A DNA stretch of 35,458 nucleotides from SVQP01 sp045650025 (lineage in GTDB: Bacteria; Bacillota; Clostridia; Oscillospirales; CAG-272): contig JAZRQR010000045.1 of NCBI GenBank assembly GCA_045650025.1, positions 1-35,458 on the forward strand, written 5' to 3'. The position numbers and the translations under genes were made by a program. The notes under the pieces were generated by a model. It had not been told where the DNA came from. It made no database searches and saw only the letters and a program-made list of their open reading frames with translations. This document shows, piece after piece, positions 8,311 through 16,049 of the stretch. How positions within the stretch are numbered: position 1 is the stretch's first letter; the number at the start of each line of letters is the position of its first letter.

Positions 8311-8339
8311 ATTATAGCACAAGGCGCGCGCAAATGCAA
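8311..8339 (-). promoter_or_regulatory. Sigma-A promoter for the alpha/beta hydrolase gene
   Basis: On the minus strand, TTGCAT (8339-8334), a 17-base spacer and the perfect -10 TATAAT (8316-8311) lie 33 bases before the start codon. A ribosome site AAAGGA follows. Confidence 0.85.
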
Positions 8340-8385
8340 CGGCTTTGTTTAAAAATGTGGTTCTGTGAATTTTTGCAAAATCCTA

Positions 8386-8414
8386 TTGACACATTGGAAA
8401 ATAGTTAGTATAAT
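8386..8414 (+). promoter_or_regulatory. Consensus sigma-A promoter for the secreted CBM9-like gene
   Basis: Perfect TTGACA (8386-8391), a 17-base spacer and perfect TATAAT (8409-8414). The expected 5' leader of about 50 bases contains a CTTATAA/TTATAAG hairpin (8441-8447 with 8456-8462) whose right arm touches the AGAGGTG ribosome site. This predicts a very strong transcript with possible temperature- or structure-dependent translation (inference). Confidence 0.9.
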
Positions 8415-8471
8415 ATGGTTAATAAGATGGCGTCATGTCACTTATAAATTTAATCTTATAAGAGGTGCAAC

Positions 8472-10052
8472 ATGAAAAAACTGATGGCACTGGCTCTTGC
8501 AGTTCTCATGCTGGCAGCGATCTGCGCAACAAGCGTTGCAGCGGCTGACCGCGTTGAGGTTGCGGGCTACTACGAGTATGCTTCTCCCAAGAACGAAGAA
8601 GTCATTGACGGCGAAGCAGGCGAGGCTTCCATTAAGTGGACCGTTCCTTATCTGAGCGAAAAGCCCGTGATCGATGGCGAGATCGGTAAGAACGAGTACG
8701 CTCGTATGGAAAACTACGAAGACTACATCACTCTGGCAACCACCACCAACTACGGTGTAGAGGCAGCTGACGCTCTGTATGAGAAGGTCGCAGGCGGCTT
8801 CTTTGTCGTATACTGGGGCTGGGATGGCCAGTATCTGTACATGGCATTCTCGGTTGACTGCATTGATGGTTATCACTGTAACTTCAATGACGACGTAATG
8901 CTGTTTGCTTACAACTGCCTGCAGCTGGGCTTCGACGAAGTGGACGCTGACGGCAAGACCAACAACTACACCGAGCTTGGCTTTGGTGTGGACAACGTAA
9001 CCGGTGCAAACCGCACCTTTACCTGGGCTGGTACCTACAAGAGCGGTGCTGATGATTACGCCGGCAAGTATGACGACGTTTCCAAGAGAGTTGTTTACGA
9101 AATGAGAGTTGACCTGCAGCTGGCACTCAACCTGGATGCATATCCTGAAAACGGTGACCAGTGCAACTTCGCATTCGTTCTGGAGATCGGCGGCGAGAAC
9201 GACTCCGGTAAGAACGCACAGGTTCTGTTCTGCCAGGGTATTGGCGGTCAGTACTCCATGAAGTGCCCTCAGTACTTCGCACGCATTACCTTTGACGGTA
9301 AGCCCGATGGCGTTACCTTTGACCCCACCCAGCGTCCTGACATTGACCCTGTAAAGCTTGAGTATGACCTGCGTGAGATCGCTGACCTGTCCGACGCAAG
9401 CGTATTTACTACCTTTGCAGCAGAGGGCGGCAGCATTGAGCAGATCACCGAGGGCGAGGATACCTTCCTGCGCTTCACCGCTGCTGAAGAGAATGGCTAC
9501 TTCTACAGCAACACTTACCCCTACAACGTTCTGTCCGATGCAAGATACTTTGTAATCAAGTACCGCACCACCTATGAAAAGGCTGACGAGATCGGTATTC
9601 TCTGGAAGACCAGACAGGATCCCGAGTTCAGACTTGACTATTACTATGACTACATCGTTGCAGCTGACGGCTGGAACTATGCAGTGATCGACATGTCCAA
9701 CGAGGGTACTTGGCAGGACTACATCCGTAACATCGGCTTCGTTCCTTTCCTGGATGATGCAAATGCAGTAGGCGCAACCTTTGATATTGCTTGGATCGAG
9801 TTCTACGGCGAGGATCCCCTGGATCTGTACGAGGACAAGATGCAGACTCAGGCCCCCGAAACCACTGAGCCTAAGGAAGAAGAGACCACCGTTGCTGACG
9901 CAGAGGTTACTACCGATGCTTCCGCTGACGCTACCGAAGCAACCACCGAGGCTCCCGCTGAGAAGAAGGGCTGCGGCGCTATCGTAGCTGCTCCCGTTGT
10001 AGCACTGGTTGCTATGCTGGGTGTTGCTTTCGTAGCAAAGAAAAAGGACTAA
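8472..10052 (+). CDS. Secreted, C-terminally anchored CBM9/DOMON-like protein
   Basis: A 526-residue exported protein. It has a signal peptide (residues 1-24, cut after SVAA) and then a DOMON/CBM9-like sandwich domain (about 58-275) beginning KPVIDGEIGKNEYA. A second beta-rich domain (about 285-455) is followed by a Thr/Glu/Ala-rich linker (about 460-497). At the end come KKGCG (498-502), one hydrophobic helix (503-522) and the tail KKKD. The last part looks like a tripartite C-terminal anchoring signal but has no LPxTG. Aromatic and acidic residues fit binding of polysaccharide or another surface ligand; no catalytic motif is seen. Codon use is strongly biased, like tuf, and the promoter is consensus, so this is probably an abundant surface protein. 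Its ligand is unknown. Confidence 0.8.
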   Translation: MKKLMALALAVLMLAAICATSVAAADRVEVAGYYEYASPKNEEVIDGEAGEASIKWTVPYLSEKPVIDGEIGKNEYARMENYEDYITLATTTNYGVEAADALYEKVAGGFFVVYWGWDGQYLYMAFSVDCIDGYHCNFNDDVMLFAYNCLQLGFDEVDADGKTNNYTELGFGVDNVTGANRTFTWAGTYKSGADDYAGKYDDVSKRVVYEMRVDLQLALNLDAYPENGDQCNFAFVLEIGGENDSGKNAQVLFCQGIGGQYSMKCPQYFARITFDGKPDGVTFDPTQRPDIDPVKLEYDLREIADLSDASVFTTFAAEGGSIEQITEGEDTFLRFTAAEENGYFYSNTYPYNVLSDARYFVIKYRTTYEKADEIGILWKTRQDPEFRLDYYYDYIVAADGWNYAVIDMSNEGTWQDYIRNIGFVPFLDDANAVGATFDIAWIEFYGEDPLDLYEDKMQTQAPETTEPKEEETTVADAEVTTDASADATEATTEAPAEKKGCGAIVAAPVVALVAMLGVAFVAKKKD

Positions 10053-10070
10053 TCCTTTCATAACCAACTT

Positions 10071-10109
10071 GTGTTGCAAGCACCCACGGGTGCTTGCAAC
10101 ACCTTTTTT
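10071..10109 (+). terminator. Strong terminator after the surface-protein gene
   Basis: A 14-bp perfect stem (10071-10084 with 10089-10102, loop CACG) is followed by CTTTTTT. It lies 19 bases after the stop codon. Confidence 0.95.
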
Positions 10110-10117
10110 GTATCGTC

Positions 10118-10144
10118 CGTAGGGGCGACTGAACGAATCGCCCG
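10118..10144. repeat. Short palindromic unit (GTAGGGGCGA type)
   Basis: CGTAGGGGCGA, a short loop CTGAACGAA and TCGCCC form a partial palindrome (stem GGGCGA/TCGCCC, 10123-10128 with 10138-10143). A complete relative occurs at 22715-22745 and looser ones near 29886 and 34691. It lies between the terminator and the next promoter. Confidence 0.6.
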
Positions 10145-10169
10145 AGAACACCTTTTTTTACAATAAAGG

Positions 10170-10198
10170 TAGACAAATGAGCCGCGGTGTGCTATAAT
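10170..10198 (+). promoter_or_regulatory. Sigma-A promoter for the M3 peptidase gene
   Basis: TAGACA (10170-10175), a 17-base spacer and perfect TATAAT (10193-10198). It overlaps the ATG of a longer in-frame reading (10187), which rules that start out. Confidence 0.88.
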
Positions 10199-10231
10199 GA
10201 ATCCATCAACACACAGAAGGGAGACCCTATC

Positions 10232-11911
10232 ATGAAGGTTTCACAAATTCCTTACGAGAGATATACGCTGGAGCAGGCAAAGGCTGCCTTTGAGGCGTTT
10301 ACCAAGGCAAATGCCGCAGCTACCTGCGCGCAGGACGTCATGGATGCAAAGAATGCATTGATCGAGAATCTGATCGAGTATTATACGCAGGCATCCTTGG
10401 CAAATTGCCGCTTTACGCTGGATACCAGAGATGAATTTTACAGCGCAGAGGTTGCGTATTACGATGAGATCGGTCCTCACATTTCGGGTATGCAGGCAGA
10501 GTACGGCAAGCTGCTGCTGACCTCGCCCTACCGTGCCGAGCTGGAAAAGATGATGAACCCCCGTATCTTCAAGTCGTTGGAGATCAGCATGAAGTGCTTT
10601 GACCCCTGCATCATTGAGGACATGCAGGAGGAGAATGCGGTGACCACCGAGTATTCCAAGTTCATGTCCGAAATGCAGTTTGAGTTCCGCGGCGAAACGA
10701 TGCCGCTGTCCGCGCTGCGCGGTAACCTGGAGGACGGTGACCGCGAGACCAGACGCGAGTGCGCCGAGGCGATCGGTCGCGGTTTGCAGGCAAATGCGGC
10801 ACAGCTGGACGAGTTTTACGACAAGCTGGTCAAGATCCGCCACAGAATTGCCACCAAGCTGGGCTACAAGAATTTTGTGGAGCTTGGCTACTACCGTATG
10901 GGTAGACTGGATTACGATGCCGAAATGGTGCGCAAGTTCCGCGATAACGTCAAGGAATCTTTAGTTCCTCGCGTAGCGGCGCTCAAGCAAAAGCTGGCAG
11001 AGGAAATGGATTACGGCACGTTTATGTTCTATGACGATGCAATCTGGATGGCAGGCGAACAGCCCAAGCCCATGCTGGATAAGGACGGTATTTTTGCGGC
11101 AGCGCAGGAAATGTACGACGACATGAACCCTGTTGTGGGTGCGTTCATGCGCTCGATGCAAGAGGCAGAGGCGTTTGACGTAGAGGCACGCGACGGCAAG
11201 TTTGGCGGCGGCTATTGCACCTGCTTCCCTAAGTACAAGCAGCCCTTTATTCTGGCAAACTTCAACGGCTCTTGCGGTGACGTTGACGTTATGACGCACG
11301 AGTTCGGTCACGCGCTGGCGGCGCACTTTGCTTGCGAGCAGAACAATTTTGAGCTGGACGTCGGCGGCATGGAGACCGCAGAGTGCCACTCCATGAGCAT
11401 GGAATTCCTTTGCTGGAAGTACATGGATAAGTTCTTTGGCGACATGGCGCCCAAGTACAGAAAGCGTCACCTTTTGGACGCGCTGAGCTTTATTCCGTAC
11501 GGCGTCATCGTGGATGAGTTCCAGCACTTGATGTATGAGAATCCCGAGCTGACGCCCGCACAGCGCAAGGAGGTTTACCTGGAGCTGGAGGCAAAGTACC
11601 GTCCTTACATGACGCTGACGGGTATTCCGTATATCGAAGAGGGAACCAGATGGCAGTATCAGATGCACATCTATGAAAGCCCCTTCTACTACATCGACTA
11701 TTGCCTGGCTCAGACGGTTGCCATTGGCTTCTTGGTGGCTTCCACCGAAAATTATGACGCGGCGCTGGAGAAATACCTGGCGTTTGCGGCTTGCGGCGGC
11801 ACCAAGGCGTTCGAGCAGCTGATCGAGGATGCAGGCCTTGCATCCCCCTTCAAGGACGGCGCGCTCGAAATTTTGGCGGACAAAGCCGCGGAGATTGCCA
11901 ACAACATCTAA
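10232..11911 (+). CDS. M3 family oligoendopeptidase
   Basis: A cytoplasmic zinc metallopeptidase of 559 residues that cuts oligopeptides. The zinc motif HEFGH is at residues 356-360, with the third ligand expected in GGMETAECHSMSMEF about 25 residues later. The C-terminal RWQYQMHIYESPFYYIDYCLAQ is typical of PepF-like oligoendopeptidases. No signal peptide is present. The ATG at 10232 is chosen because AGAAGGGAGA precedes it and the upstream in-frame ATG at 10187 lies inside the promoter. It is a single-gene unit with its own promoter and terminator. It probably works with the M18 and PepD peptidases further on to finish peptide breakdown (inference). Confidence 0.95.
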   Translation: MKVSQIPYERYTLEQAKAAFEAFTKANAAATCAQDVMDAKNALIENLIEYYTQASLANCRFTLDTRDEFYSAEVAYYDEIGPHISGMQAEYGKLLLTSPYRAELEKMMNPRIFKSLEISMKCFDPCIIEDMQEENAVTTEYSKFMSEMQFEFRGETMPLSALRGNLEDGDRETRRECAEAIGRGLQANAAQLDEFYDKLVKIRHRIATKLGYKNFVELGYYRMGRLDYDAEMVRKFRDNVKESLVPRVAALKQKLAEEMDYGTFMFYDDAIWMAGEQPKPMLDKDGIFAAAQEMYDDMNPVVGAFMRSMQEAEAFDVEARDGKFGGGYCTCFPKYKQPFILANFNGSCGDVDVMTHEFGHALAAHFACEQNNFELDVGGMETAECHSMSMEFLCWKYMDKFFGDMAPKYRKRHLLDALSFIPYGVIVDEFQHLMYENPELTPAQRKEVYLELEAKYRPYMTLTGIPYIEEGTRWQYQMHIYESPFYYIDYCLAQTVAIGFLVASTENYDAALEKYLAFAACGGTKAFEQLIEDAGLASPFKDGALEILADKAAEIANNI

Positions 11912-11919
11912 TACCCCAA

Positions 11920-11950
11920 GGGGCTGAGCAATCAGCCCCTATATTTTTTG
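11920..11950 (+). terminator. Terminator after the M3 peptidase gene
   Basis: GGGGCTGA (11920-11927), loop GCAA and TCAGCCCC (11932-11939) are followed by TATATTTTTT. Confidence 0.93.
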
Positions 11951-11969
11951 ATAAAATGTTGTGTTATTA

Positions 11970-11998
11970 TTGCACATTTCGTCAGATTGTGATATAAT
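11970..11998 (+). promoter_or_regulatory. Sigma-A promoter for the GH20 gene
   Basis: TTGCAC (11970-11975), a 17-base spacer and perfect TATAAT (11993-11998) lie 42 bases before the ATG. Confidence 0.88.
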
Positions 11999-12040
11999 TA
12001 ACATATATGTGAGCTCCCGCACGGAGAGAAAGGACCTACT

Positions 12041-13480
12041 ATGGAAAACAAGCTTGCACTTATCCCGTATCCCAAATACATTACCTGCAGACAAGAGATG
12101 CTTGCTATTATGCCCATCATGGAGATCTGTGATCCCATGTTCATGCGCCCCGCAAAGGCATTTGCGGGCTATGCGCAGCGTCTTGTCGGCGTGCGCTTTA
12201 CCGAGGGACGCGGTGCGTCGGTCGTGCTGCGTGTCGATCCCGATATGCAAAAGGGTGAATATTCGCTGCGCGTGCAGACCGCTCGCGTGGTGCTTTGTGC
12301 AGCGGATGAGCAGGGCATGCAGTACGCGCTGGCTACCTTGGGTCAGCTGATGCGCGTGGAAGACGGTAGAGTCAGCGTGCCCGTGTGCGAGGTGCGTGAT
12401 GCGCCCGATTGCGCGCACAGATGCATCATGATCGACCTGGCACGTAACTGGCACCCCTTTGATTATTTGCTTTCCTACGTGGATCTGTGCTGGTTCTACA
12501 AGGTCAGCAGACTCCACCTGCACTTTACCGATGACCAGAGCTACACGCTGCAAAGCGCGCTTTATCCCAAGCTGGCAACCGAAGGGCGTTCTTATAGCCG
12601 CGAGGATATTGCGTATCTGAACAAGTACGCTGCAGAGCGCGGCATCTCGCTCATTCCCGAGATCGACGTGCCCGGACATTGCACGCAGTTCTGCAAGGCT
12701 TACCCCGAGATCTTTGGTACGGATAACATCATTCCGCAAACCGCCGAGGCAATGGAGGCTATGCAGGCACTGTTCTCGGAGTTGTGCGATGCATTCCCGG
12801 ATGCCGAGTACGTGCACGTAGGCGGCGACGAGGCGGCAATTGAAAAATGGACCACCAACCAGGCATGCCGCGCGTATGCCGAGTCCTGCGGCATTGACTT
12901 TGACTGTGCCGACAAGCGTTACCTTGCCGAGCGCATGCTTGCCAACTTTGTGCAAAAGACGGCGGATGCGGTCATGGCAAAGGGCAAAAAGGTCATGGCA
13001 TGGGAGGGCTTTGCACCCATGGTCAACGAGTTTGTATCCAAGGATATTATCATTCACAGCTGGGAAAACTACTATCAGACCACGCCGCAGCTCTTGGAGG
13101 CGGGATTTGAGATCATCAATAGCTCCTGGGCGCCTATGTACGTAGTCACTCCCGCGGCATATTGGTCGCAGAAGGAGGTCTTTGACTGGAGCGTGTATCG
13201 CTGGAGACCCGTACATCCCGATTCTCCCTATCGCGGCGTGACCATTGAGATCCCCGCAAACGGCAAGGTGCTGGGCGGTCAGCTGCTGGCTTGGGGCGAT
13301 ACCATTCCGAGCAATTTCCCAACCGTAGCAGAGGGCATTGCCGAGGAAAGACGCCTGATGGCAGAGCGCATGGCAGCGCTTGCCGAGAACACCTGGAACG
13401 TGGAAAAGGTGCGGAACTATGCGGACTTTACCGCTTCCTACGAGGCACTTGCACGTGCTGCCGGCATTTTGATCGGATAA
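12041..13480 (+). CDS. Glycoside hydrolase family 20 (beta-N-acetylhexosaminidase-like)
   Basis: A 479-residue protein that probably removes terminal beta-linked N-acetylglucosamine or N-acetylgalactosamine by substrate-assisted catalysis. The N-terminal 20b-like domain (about residues 1-120) is followed by the TIM barrel beginning at HRCIMIDLARNWHP. LHLHFTDDQSYTL, IPEIDVPGH and the catalytic pair D263-E264 in HVGGDEA are all present. WEGF and SWENYYQ probably line the sugar site. No signal peptide is visible, so it acts on imported oligosaccharides, perhaps from mucin, chitin or recycled wall. The start follows AAAGGAC by 7 bases. It has its own promoter and no cotranscribed partner. Substrate choice cannot be read from sequence alone. 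Confidence 0.93.
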   Translation: MENKLALIPYPKYITCRQEMLAIMPIMEICDPMFMRPAKAFAGYAQRLVGVRFTEGRGASVVLRVDPDMQKGEYSLRVQTARVVLCAADEQGMQYALATLGQLMRVEDGRVSVPVCEVRDAPDCAHRCIMIDLARNWHPFDYLLSYVDLCWFYKVSRLHLHFTDDQSYTLQSALYPKLATEGRSYSREDIAYLNKYAAERGISLIPEIDVPGHCTQFCKAYPEIFGTDNIIPQTAEAMEAMQALFSELCDAFPDAEYVHVGGDEAAIEKWTTNQACRAYAESCGIDFDCADKRYLAERMLANFVQKTADAVMAKGKKVMAWEGFAPMVNEFVSKDIIIHSWENYYQTTPQLLEAGFEIINSSWAPMYVVTPAAYWSQKEVFDWSVYRWRPVHPDSPYRGVTIEIPANGKVLGGQLLAWGDTIPSNFPTVAEGIAEERRLMAERMAALAENTWNVEKVRNYADFTASYEALARAAGILIG

Positions 13481-13504
13481 TTTCGGCAAAATTTGCGCCC
13501 CCTA

Positions 13505-13533
13505 TTTACAAGTGGGCAAAACTGTGTTACAAT
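13505..13533 (+). promoter_or_regulatory. Sigma-A promoter for the DUF1846 operon
   Basis: TTTACA (13505-13510), a 17-base spacer and TACAAT (13528-13533) lie 32 bases before the ATG, with GTGGGGTGA as ribosome site. Confidence 0.82.
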
Positions 13534-13565
13534 AAAGAGTATTCTGGTTTCTGTGGGGTGAGAAC

Positions 13566-15050
13566 ATGAAGATTGGCTTCAACAATGACAAATATCTGCA
13601 GCTGCAGTCCGAGCAGATCCGACAGAGGATTGACCAGTTTGGCGGCAAGCTCTATTTGGAGTTTGGCGGCAAGCTGTTTGACGACTACCATGCTGCGCGC
13701 GTGCTGCCCGGCTTTGCGCCCGACAGTAAGCTGCGCATGCTGATGAATCTGCGCGACCAGGCGGAGATCATTCTGGTGGTCAATGCAGCCGATATTGCCA
13801 AGAACAAGATGCGTGCCGACCTGGGCATTACCTACGACCAGGATGCATTGCGTCTGATCGAGATCTTCCGTGGTCTCTCCTTCACCGTGGATAGCGTGGT
13901 TATCACCTGCTATGCAGGGCAGCAGGCGGCTGACGATTTCCGCCGCAAGCTGACCGACCTTGGCGTCAACAGCTATCTGCATTATAAGATCGACGGCTAT
14001 CCCTCGGACGTGGATAAGATCGTCAGCCCTGCCGGCTTTGGCAAGAATGAGTACGTCAAGACCACCAAGCCCCTGGCAATGGTCACTGCTCCCGGCCCGG
14101 GCAGCGGAAAGATGGCAACTTGCCTCTCGCAGCTCTATCACGATCACCTGCACGGCGTTCGCGCAGGATATGCAAAATTTGAGACCTTCCCCATCTGGAA
14201 TCTGCCCCTGCGCCACCCCGTCAATCTCGCGTATGAGGCAGCTACCGTGGATCTGGACGACGTCAATATGATCGACCCCTACCATCTGGAGGCGTACGGT
14301 AAAACCACCGTCAATTACAATCGCGACGTGGAGATCTTCCCGGTGTTGCGCGAGATCATGACGCGCATTCAGGGCACCTCTCCGTATCAGTCGCCCACCG
14401 ATATGGGCGTCAATATGGTTGGCTTCTGCATCGAGGATGAAGAGATCGTATGCGAAGCGGCACGTAAGGAAGTGCTGCGCAGATATTACCAAACCGCCGT
14501 TTCCGAAAAGCAAAAGGGAAGTGACGGCACGCTGAACGCCAAGATGAAGCTGCTGATGCAGCAGGCAGGCGTGAGCATGGATTGCAACCCCGCCGTTTCT
14601 GCCGCGCTTGCCCGTGCGGAAGAGACCGGTAACCCCTCGGGTGCGATGGTGCTGCCGGACGGCACGGTCGTCACGGGCAAAACCTCCTCGCTGCTTGGCC
14701 CCTCTGCGGCGCTGCTGCTCAATGCGCTCAAGCGTCTGGCAGGCATTCCCAAGGAAAAGGAGATCATCAGTGCGGATGCGCTGGAGCCGATCTGCAAGCT
14801 CAAGACCGAATATTTGCGTCAGAACAACCCCAGACTGCACTCGGATGAGGTACTGATCGCGCTGTCCATCAGCTCGGGCACGCATGCCAATGCGGCGCTT
14901 GCGCTGGCACAGCTGGATAAGCTGCGCTGCTGCGATGCGCACTTCTCGGTCATTCTGTCACCCGTGGACGAGCGTATTTATAAGAGACTTGGCATTAACG
15001 TCACCTGCGAACCTGTGGCAGGTGCGAAAAAGGGAAAAGTAAATTTATGA
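13566..15050 (+). CDS. DUF1846 family protein (UPF0371)
   Basis: A 494-residue cytoplasmic protein that I recognise as DUF1846. It has the opening MKIGFNNDKYLQLQSEQI, KLYLEFGGKLFDDYHAARVLPGF and the conserved APGPGSGKMATCLSQLYHD stretch, which looks like a nucleotide-binding loop (about residues 177-195). The family is widespread in Firmicutes, structures exist, and no firm biochemical role is known to me. The first gene of an operon, it overlaps the asparaginase start by an ATGA, and the M18 aminopeptidase follows. This context suggests a role in amino acid or peptide metabolism, perhaps ATP-dependent, but that is inference. The length is normal for the family. Confidence 0.93.
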   Translation: MKIGFNNDKYLQLQSEQIRQRIDQFGGKLYLEFGGKLFDDYHAARVLPGFAPDSKLRMLMNLRDQAEIILVVNAADIAKNKMRADLGITYDQDALRLIEIFRGLSFTVDSVVITCYAGQQAADDFRRKLTDLGVNSYLHYKIDGYPSDVDKIVSPAGFGKNEYVKTTKPLAMVTAPGPGSGKMATCLSQLYHDHLHGVRAGYAKFETFPIWNLPLRHPVNLAYEAATVDLDDVNMIDPYHLEAYGKTTVNYNRDVEIFPVLREIMTRIQGTSPYQSPTDMGVNMVGFCIEDEEIVCEAARKEVLRRYYQTAVSEKQKGSDGTLNAKMKLLMQQAGVSMDCNPAVSAALARAEETGNPSGAMVLPDGTVVTGKTSSLLGPSAALLLNALKRLAGIPKEKEIISADALEPICKLKTEYLRQNNPRLHSDEVLIALSISSGTHANAALALAQLDKLRCCDAHFSVILSPVDERIYKRLGINVTCEPVAGAKKGKVNL

Positions 15051-16039
15051 AAAAGATCTTACTGATCGCAACGGGAGGCACCATTGCCTCCACTCCAACC
15101 GAACAGGGTCTTGCTCCCGGGCTTTGCTCCCGGGAGCTTTTGGAAACTGTACCTGAGCTGCAAAGCGTTTGCGAGATCGATACGCTGCAGCTTTTCAATC
15201 TGGATAGTACCAACATGTGCCACGTGCAATGGCTGGCGATCGCGCGCACCATTCGTGAGCAGTACGATGCGTATGACGGATTTTTGATCACGCACGGTAC
15301 GGACACCATGGCGTATGCCGCAGCGGTGCTGTCCTATCTCATTCAAAATAGCCCCAAGCCCGTGGTGCTGACCGGCGCGCAGCGCTCCATTTCGCAGCGC
15401 GATACCGATGCACGCGAGAATCTGCTCAACGCCGCGATCTATGCTGCTGATGCAGGTGCACAGGGCGTGCACATTGTGTTTGACGGCAAGGTGATCGAGG
15501 GCACGCGCGCCACCAAGACGCGCACCAAGAGCTATTCCGCCTTTTCCAGCATGGATTACCCTGAGGTAGCCGTGGTTCGCGGTGGCAAGGTGCTGCATTA
15601 CGTGCGCGCCCCAAAGCCCGAGCATCCCATCTTTTTTGACGCGCTGGATCCCCGCGTGTTTGTGCTCAAGCTGACGCCCGGCATCCAGCCCGGAATTTTT
15701 GACTACCTGGCGGAAAACTACCGCGCCGTGATTGTGGAAAGCTTTGGCGTGGGTGGCATTCCCGTATACGATAGCGAGGCGTTTGCCGATAAGATCGCTA
15801 TGCTGACCGAATGCGGCGTGAAGGTCATCATCAAGACGCAGGTCGCGCATGAGGGAAGTGATATGGAGGTCTACCGCGTGGGCTTTACCATCAAGCAGCG
15901 CTTCAACCTCTTGGAGGCTTACGACATGACCACCGAGGCAGCCTTTGCCAAGACCATGTGGGCGCTTGGCAACAGCGAGCACGATGCGGATTTCCGCACG
16001 CTCTTTACCACCGCGGTTGGCGCAGATACCGTTTCATAA
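15047..16039 (+). CDS. ansA: Type I L-asparaginase
   Basis: Hydrolyses asparagine to aspartate and ammonia. The 330-residue protein lacks a signal peptide, as expected for the cytoplasmic type I enzyme. The first catalytic Thr is Thr12 in ATGGTIAS (residues 8-15). The second triad element is THGTDTMAY (82-90) with Thr85-Asp86. TKTRTKSYSAFSS supplies the expected Lys region. It overlaps the DUF1846 gene by four bases and the M18 aminopeptidase starts 7 to 10 bases after it, so all three are probably made together. Aspartate released here could feed the Asd pathway encoded further right (inference). A glutaminase side activity cannot be excluded. Confidence 0.95.
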   Translation: MKKILLIATGGTIASTPTEQGLAPGLCSRELLETVPELQSVCEIDTLQLFNLDSTNMCHVQWLAIARTIREQYDAYDGFLITHGTDTMAYAAAVLSYLIQNSPKPVVLTGAQRSISQRDTDARENLLNAAIYAADAGAQGVHIVFDGKVIEGTRATKTRTKSYSAFSSMDYPEVAVVRGGKVLHYVRAPKPEHPIFFDALDPRVFVLKLTPGIQPGIFDYLAENYRAVIVESFGVGGIPVYDSEAFADKIAMLTECGVKVIIKTQVAHEGSDMEVYRVGFTIKQRFNLLEAYDMTTEAAFAKTMWALGNSEHDADFRTLFTTAVGADTVS

Positions 16040-16049
16040 GGAGAACATG

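Noticed and set aside
8442..10151. 569-codon minus-strand open frame opposite the surface-protein gene
   Set aside because: Shadow of biased codons; it would run through a strong terminator hairpin.
11939..14942. Two long minus-strand open frames opposite the GH20 and DUF1846 genes
   Set aside because: Both are shadows of well-recognised plus-strand genes and cross their promoters.
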